A stretch of DNA of 64,000 nucleotides from Hoeflea marina (GTDB lineage Bacteria > Pseudomonadota > Alphaproteobacteria > Rhizobiales > Rhizobiaceae), in the NCBI RefSeq assembly GCF_003182275.1, contig NZ_QGTR01000003.1:372001-436000 (forward strand). Direction: 5' to 3'. Shown here piece by piece: positions 60,911 to 64,000 of this stretch; position 1 is the stretch's first letter; every line of letters starts with the position of its first letter. The notes beneath the pieces were generated by a model. That model was not told the origin of the DNA. It did not search any database and worked only from the letters and a program-made list of their open reading frames with translations. The position numbers and the translations under genes are program-made.

Positions 60911-61447
60911 TCACTTCGGCGCCAGCACCATCATCATCTGGCGGCCTTCGAGCTTGGGCTCGGCCTCCACCTTGGCGATTTCGATGGTGTCGTCCTTGAC
61001 CTTCTGCAACAGCCGCATGCCCAGTTCCATATGCGCCATTTCGCGCCCGCGGAAGCGGAGTGTGACCTTGACCTTGTCGCCCTCGTCGAAGAATCGGTTC
61101 ATCGCGCGCATCTTGACCTGATAGTCATGCACATCGATGTTCGGACGCATCTTGATTTCCTTGACCTCGACGGTCTTCTGCTTCTTGCGCGTCTCGGAGG
61201 CTTTTTTCTGCGAGGCGTATTTCAGCTTGCCGAGATCGACGATCTTGCAAACCGGGATGTCGCCGTTGGAGTTGATCTCGACGAGATCCAGCCCGGCTTC
61301 TTCAGCCTTGGCCAGTGCTTCGCTGGTCGAAATAACACCGTGATTGACGCCTTCGGCGTCGATGAGCTGGACCTGGGCTGCCCGGATGTCCTGATTGGCG
61401 CGGGGACCATCATTGGTGGTCGGCGGCGCTCTAAATGGTCTGCGAAT
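60911..61447 (-). CDS. infC: Translation initiation factor IF-3 (ATT start)
   Basis: A 178-aa protein that keeps 30S subunits apart from 50S and proofreads the initiation codon. [28 protein letters not shown] opens the N-domain, and [29 protein letters not shown] starts the C-domain. The only plausible start is ATT at 61447-61445: the same frame has a TGA 14 codons upstream and no ATG, GTG or TTG between, while AGGAG lies 9 nt before the ATT. The first in-frame ATG (61150) would remove the N-domain. Rare starts are known in infC and support IF-3 autoregulation. It is first in infC-rpmI-rplT. Confidence 0.95.
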   Translation of the reverse strand: MRRPFRAPPTTNDGPRANQDIRAAQVQLIDAEGVNHGVISTSEALAKAEEAGLDLVEINSNGDIPVCKIVDLGKLKYASQKKASETRKKQKTVEVKEIKMRPNIDVHDYQVKMRAMNRFFDEGDKVKVTLRFRGREMAHMELGMRLLQKVKDDTIEIAKVEAEPKLEGRQMMMVLAPK

Positions 61448-61461
61448 GGCTTTGCTCTCCT
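61445..61461 (-). promoter_or_regulatory. Ribosome site and ATT start codon of infC
   Basis: AGGAG (61461-61457) is followed by 9 nt and then ATT (61447-61445). This is a full Shine-Dalgarno match in front of a non-standard start codon, the same logic as E. coli infC (AUU). It decides the infC start because no standard start codon exists in the window from the upstream stop to residue 100 of the mature protein. Confidence 0.85.
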
Positions 61462-61516
61462 GAATGAACTGTCGGATAAATGCCGGACTTCACCCGTGCG
61501 CCGGCAAGGCACAGGG

Positions 61517-61545
61517 CAATGTCGTCATCGGCATGCCGGTGTCAA
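61517..61545 (-). promoter_or_regulatory. Possible promoter of infC
   Basis: On the minus strand TTGACA (61545-61540) is followed 17 nt later by ACATTG (61522-61517), about 70 nt before the infC start. The -35 is perfect but the -10 match is poor. It fits because infC follows a divergent gap, but this is weak evidence. Confidence 0.3.
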
Positions 61546-61635
61546 TAGCATGATGCCGGGAAAAAATCACCTTGTCGGCGGCAGGTTTGTCTATTTCTGC
61601 TAGATGCAGGCGAACTCACGCGAAGGAGACCGACA

Positions 61636-62442
61636 ATGACCGGAGAAAACCAGACGCTCATCCGCACCGCCGTCAGCGTGGGCACGGGCGCCGACACCCG
61701 CGAGATCGCCGTCCTGCTGCGCGGGGCGGGCGGGGGTGGCGCGGCGCGGCCCGGCGTGGTCTGGCTCGGCGGCTACCGCTCCGACATGAGCGGCACCAAG
61801 GCGGTCGAGCTCTGCCGCCACGCCGGCGAAACCGGGCGCGCCTGCATCCGCTTCGACTATTCAGGCCACGGCGCCTCCGGCGGCAGCTTCCGCGACGGCA
61901 CCATTTCGCGCTGGCTCGCCGAAAGCCTGGCGGTGATCGACCGCTTCGCCGACGGGCCGCAGATCCTCGTCGGATCGTCAATGGGCGGATGGATCGCGCT
62001 CAGGCTGGTGCAGGAGCTCAGGCGGCTCGGCCGGGGCGAGATGCTGGCCGGTCTGGTGCTGGTGGCGCCGGCGCCGGATTTCACATCCGAGCTCATGGAG
62101 CCGGCGCTCGGCGCCGCCGAGCGGGCATCGCTCGAGGCAAGGGGCTTTTTCGAGGAGCCCACGCCCTACGGCCCGGAGCCCAACGTGTTCACCCGGGCGC
62201 TGTTCGAGGACGGCCGCGACAACCGGGTGCTCGACGGCCTTATCGATGTCGGCGCACCGGTGCGGATCATCCAGGGCATGGAAGACCCGGACGTGCCCTG
62301 GCGGCATGCGCTCCGGCTGATGGAGCACCTGCCCTCGGACAATGTCGAGCTGACCCTGATTCGCGACGGCGACCACCGGCTCTCGCGGCCAAGCGACATT
62401 GCCCTGATGCTTGCAGCGGTGGACGGCATCACCGCCCGATGA
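61636..62442 (+). CDS. Alpha/beta hydrolase
   Basis: A 268-aa cytoplasmic hydrolase. VVWLGGYRSDMSGTKAVEL begins the fold, IRFDYSGHGASGGSFRDGTISRW follows, and LVGSSMGGWIALRLVQEL holds the nucleophilic Ser in GSSMGG. Later GMEDPDVPWRHALRLMEHL and IRDGDHRLSRPSD supply Asp and His of the triad. Substrate unknown. The ATG at 61636 has GAAGGAG upstream. It is divergent from infC. Confidence 0.93.
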   Translation: MTGENQTLIRTAVSVGTGADTREIAVLLRGAGGGGAARPGVVWLGGYRSDMSGTKAVELCRHAGETGRACIRFDYSGHGASGGSFRDGTISRWLAESLAVIDRFADGPQILVGSSMGGWIALRLVQELRRLGRGEMLAGLVLVAPAPDFTSELMEPALGAAERASLEARGFFEEPTPYGPEPNVFTRALFEDGRDNRVLDGLIDVGAPVRIIQGMEDPDVPWRHALRLMEHLPSDNVELTLIRDGDHRLSRPSDIALMLAAVDGITAR

Positions 62443-62563
62443 GGCCGCGGCGGCCTGGCCGGCGCCTCCCGCGCCGGCGGCAGGCGTTGCAGCTTTGCCT
62501 CAGCCGGTAACCATGTCGACAGTTCAGCACGGCAATTGAATTGACTTGCCCGCCGTCCCGTTC

Positions 62564-62579
62564 TTAACTCTTTGTTAAC
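62564..62579 (+). promoter_or_regulatory. CtrA-type box upstream of the peptidase gene
   Basis: TTAA-CTCTTTG-TTAAC (62564-62579) is an exact match to the CtrA consensus TTAA-N7-TTAA(C), 29 nt before the GTG start of the next gene. A TTGACT 17 nt upstream (62541-62546) could serve as -35 with TTAACT as -10, so CtrA would cover the promoter. CtrA is the master cell-cycle regulator in this class. Confidence 0.6.
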
Positions 62580-62607
62580 GATATGGGGCGGCAAGGGGAT
62601 CAATCCG

Positions 62608-63234
62608 GTGAAAACTTGGATACCGGCGACACGCCGTTTGGCGGGAGCGGCGATGCTGGCCATGCTGGTGATGCCGTCGGCGACGAATGCGACGGGCGCC
62701 GTCGGCACAGCGGCAGCCATGCTCACCGGGCGGATCACGTCCCAACCCATCGGCCACTACGAATTCTGCAAGCTGCATGCCTCCGAATGCCAGGTCGTGC
62801 GGGACTCGGGCGAAGCACCTCGGGTGACCGACTATGGCTGGGACGTGGTGCGCGAGGTCAACACCGCCGTCAATTTCTCCGTCATGCCGAAGACCGACAT
62901 GGAACTGTTCGGCAAGGAGGAAGTCTGGACCTATCCGGACGTGGCGGGCGACTGCGAGGACTATGTGCTGCTCAAGCGCCACATGCTCATCGAGCGCGGC
63001 TTCTCGGAAGCCGACGTGCTGATCACCGTGGTGCGCAAGCCTGACGGCGAGGGTCACGCCGTGCTGACGCTGCGAACGGCGGATGGCGACTACATTCTCG
63101 ACAATCTGGTCGACCAGGTCAAATCCTGGCGCGACACGCCCTACCGCTATCTCAAGCGCCAGGCGTCGAACAATTCCGGCCGCTGGGTGACGATCGAGAA
63201 CGGCGGCGACGTGCTGGTCGGCTCGGTCCGCTAG
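62608..63234 (+). CDS. Transglutaminase-like cysteine peptidase (BTLCP, C93)
   Basis: A 208-aa secreted protein. Residues about 1-30 form a signal peptide (LAGAAMLAMLVMPSATNA). The catalytic Cys116 lies in VAGDCEDYVLLKRH, His150 in GEGHAVLTLRT and Asp165 in YILDNLV, the C93 triad. Such proteins are conserved in Rhizobiales with unclear cell-envelope roles. The start is GTG at 62608 with GGGG 8 nt upstream; an in-frame ATG at 62572 has no ribosome site and lies in the CtrA box. The stop codon is part of a repeat. Confidence 0.9.
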   Translation: MKTWIPATRRLAGAAMLAMLVMPSATNATGAVGTAAAMLTGRITSQPIGHYEFCKLHASECQVVRDSGEAPRVTDYGWDVVREVNTAVNFSVMPKTDMELFGKEEVWTYPDVAGDCEDYVLLKRHMLIERGFSEADVLITVVRKPDGEGHAVLTLRTADGDYILDNLVDQVKSWRDTPYRYLKRQASNNSGRWVTIENGGDVLVGSVR

Positions 63235-63273
63235 AGCGCCATGCGTTCATCTGGGCGCACAAACGACAGTCTA
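63231..63273. repeat. Short CTAGAGC-type palindromic repeat at a gene end
   Basis: 43 nt beginning CTAGAGCGCC and ending near GTCTATG. The core has inverted TGCG/CGCA halves (ATGCGTTCAT...GGGCGCACAAACGACAG) as in a known dispersed Rhizobiales element. It starts at the TAG stop of the peptidase gene (63232-63234). It differs from the repeat at 28545 in its core but shares the CTAGAGC end. Confidence 0.6.
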
Positions 63274-63415
63274 TGTCTCTGAATCCAATTATCTTATCGG
63301 AGATCAGACGACTCCGCCTGATCGCAGGGTGCTCTGGCCCGCCCCTCAATGCCCGGACTGACGCCGTTGCGGTGCCAAGGCCGTGCAAGGCGGCGCCTCC
63401 GCACGAGCGCCGCGG

Positions 63416-64000
63416 TCATGCCGGCTCGCCTGTCGCCGCCCCGCCAGCCGCGGCGTGGCGGTTGGCGCGCCTTTCCAGCCCGCACAGCAGCACCGCCGCC
63501 ACGGTCCCGACCGCCGCCATCACCCCGAGCATGAGAAAGGCGGCACTGACGCCGGCCTGGCCGATGACAAGGGCGGTGAGAAACGGAGCCGCGCCGGTGA
63601 ACACCATGCGGATTGCGGCGAGATTGCCGGTGACGCGGCCGTAGCCGATCGCACCGAACAGCCGCACCGGCAGCACCGCACGGGCGATGAAGGCAAGCCC
63701 CTGTCCGACGCCGAAGCAGACGGCGAAGGCGATCACCGGGGTCTGGCCCTCGAGATGCCGAGAGGCAAACAGCAGCGCCAACCCGAGCGCCATGCCGAGA
63801 CTGGATATCACGCCGATGACCGAGGAGGCGATGCGGCCGCCGGTGGCGAGTTCCACCACCCGGGCGCCGACCTGCATCGGTCCGATGACCGCGCCGGCGA
63901 GTGCGGCGAGGGCCGCGTCGCGGCCGATCCTCTCCATGATGACGAAGAACGAGGTGTGAACCGCCGACATCAGAAAGCCGCCGCAGGCGAAGCTGACGGC
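63416..64000 (-). CDS. Major facilitator superfamily transporter, C-terminal part
   Basis: The frame is open from a TGA at 63416 to the window edge at 64000, so the gene is cut at its 5' end. Six or so hydrophobic segments are seen (ASSVIGVISSLGMALGLALLFAS, VIAFAVCFGVGQGLAFIA, VFTGAAPFLTALVIGQAGVSAAFLMLGVMAAVGTVAAVLL), with MQVGARVVEL and the helix 8-9 loop pattern of MFS proteins. Substrate unknown. A fragment of 195 codons is visible. Confidence 0.8.
   Translation of the reverse strand, partial: AVSFACGGFLMSAVHTSFFVIMERIGRDAALAALAGAVIGPMQVGARVVELATGGRIASSVIGVISSLGMALGLALLFASRHLEGQTPVIAFAVCFGVGQGLAFIARAVLPVRLFGAIGYGRVTGNLAAIRMVFTGAAPFLTALVIGQAGVSAAFLMLGVMAAVGTVAAVLLCGLERRANRHAAAGGAATGEPA

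Overview
The window is a 64 kb piece of a GC-rich (roughly 60-65%) alphaproteobacterial chromosome. The gene orders rimP-nusA-ylxR-infB-rbfA-truB-rpsO-pnp and phoH-ybeY-corC-lnt-HTH-metK-trmB, the glnD-murJ overlap, a full CtrA-type site (TTAA-N7-TTAAC) and a C93-type transglutaminase-like peptidase all point to the order Hyphomicrobiales (Rhizobiales), near Rhizobiaceae or Phyllobacteriaceae. The genus cannot be settled from the sequence alone. I see no rRNA, tRNA, CRISPR array, prophage, transposase or plasmid function, so this looks like core chromosome with some accessory genes.

Layout. 1-0.9 kb: 3' end of fabB, then fabI (fatty acid elongation). 1-4.7 kb: a KaiC-like double RecA ATPase overlapping a hybrid histidine kinase, a candidate two-gene signalling module. 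5-5.5 kb: a small membrane-anchored protein of unknown function. 5.6-16.1 kb: the long minus-strand transcription, translation and RNA-decay block rimP-nusA-ylxR-infB-rbfA-truB-rpsO-pnp, closed by a terminator behind pnp. 16.3-29.7 kb: a second long minus-strand run with the SAM synthase and tRNA methyltransferase pair (metK, trmB), an XRE regulator, envelope and RNA-quality genes (lnt, corC, ybeY, phoH, miaB, plsC), rimI, tsaB, the Fe-S carrier nfuA, a universal stress protein and trpS. 29.8-34.3 kb: murJ (lipid II flippase) and glnD (nitrogen sensor), overlapping by 4 nt.

34.4-37.0 kb: an 8-nt overlapping pair encoding a GNAT acetyltransferase fused to a C39-like cysteine peptidase, and a RimK-like ATP-grasp ligase with its own N-terminal domain. 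This looks like a peptide or amide modification system of unknown product and is my best candidate for an incompletely described system. 37.2-41.3 kb: a membrane protein of the EI24/CysZ type, a VOC protein with a divergent TetR regulator and a visible inverted-repeat operator, nth, a DUF2244 protein and an AraC-type HTH fused to an O6-alkylguanine transferase. 41.3-47.5 kb: carbon and wall metabolism (mgsA, glk, an MsbA-like ABC exporter, dapB, gpmA, mepA).

47.6-52.1 kb: a cell-surface glycan or lipid cluster (GT-C-like membrane protein, GT2 transferase, GtrA flippase, EamA/SMR-like protein, methyltransferase). 52.2-55.1 kb: a Gfo/Idh/MocA oxidoreductase, a secreted EF-hand protein with a TTG start, and a NadV-type nicotinamide phosphoribosyltransferase. 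55.3-61.4 kb: infC-rpmI-rplT, a terminator, then pheS-exonuclease-Gfa-pheT with 4-nt overlaps at all three junctions; infC uses a rare ATT start. 61.6-64 kb: an alpha/beta hydrolase, a transglutaminase-like peptidase behind a CtrA box, and the C-terminal part of an MFS transporter cut by the window edge. Two short intergenic palindromic repeats (28545-28650 and 63231-63273) each begin or end with CTAG that supplies the stop codon of the neighbouring gene. Function calls rest on motifs and family resemblance read by eye; no database search was run.
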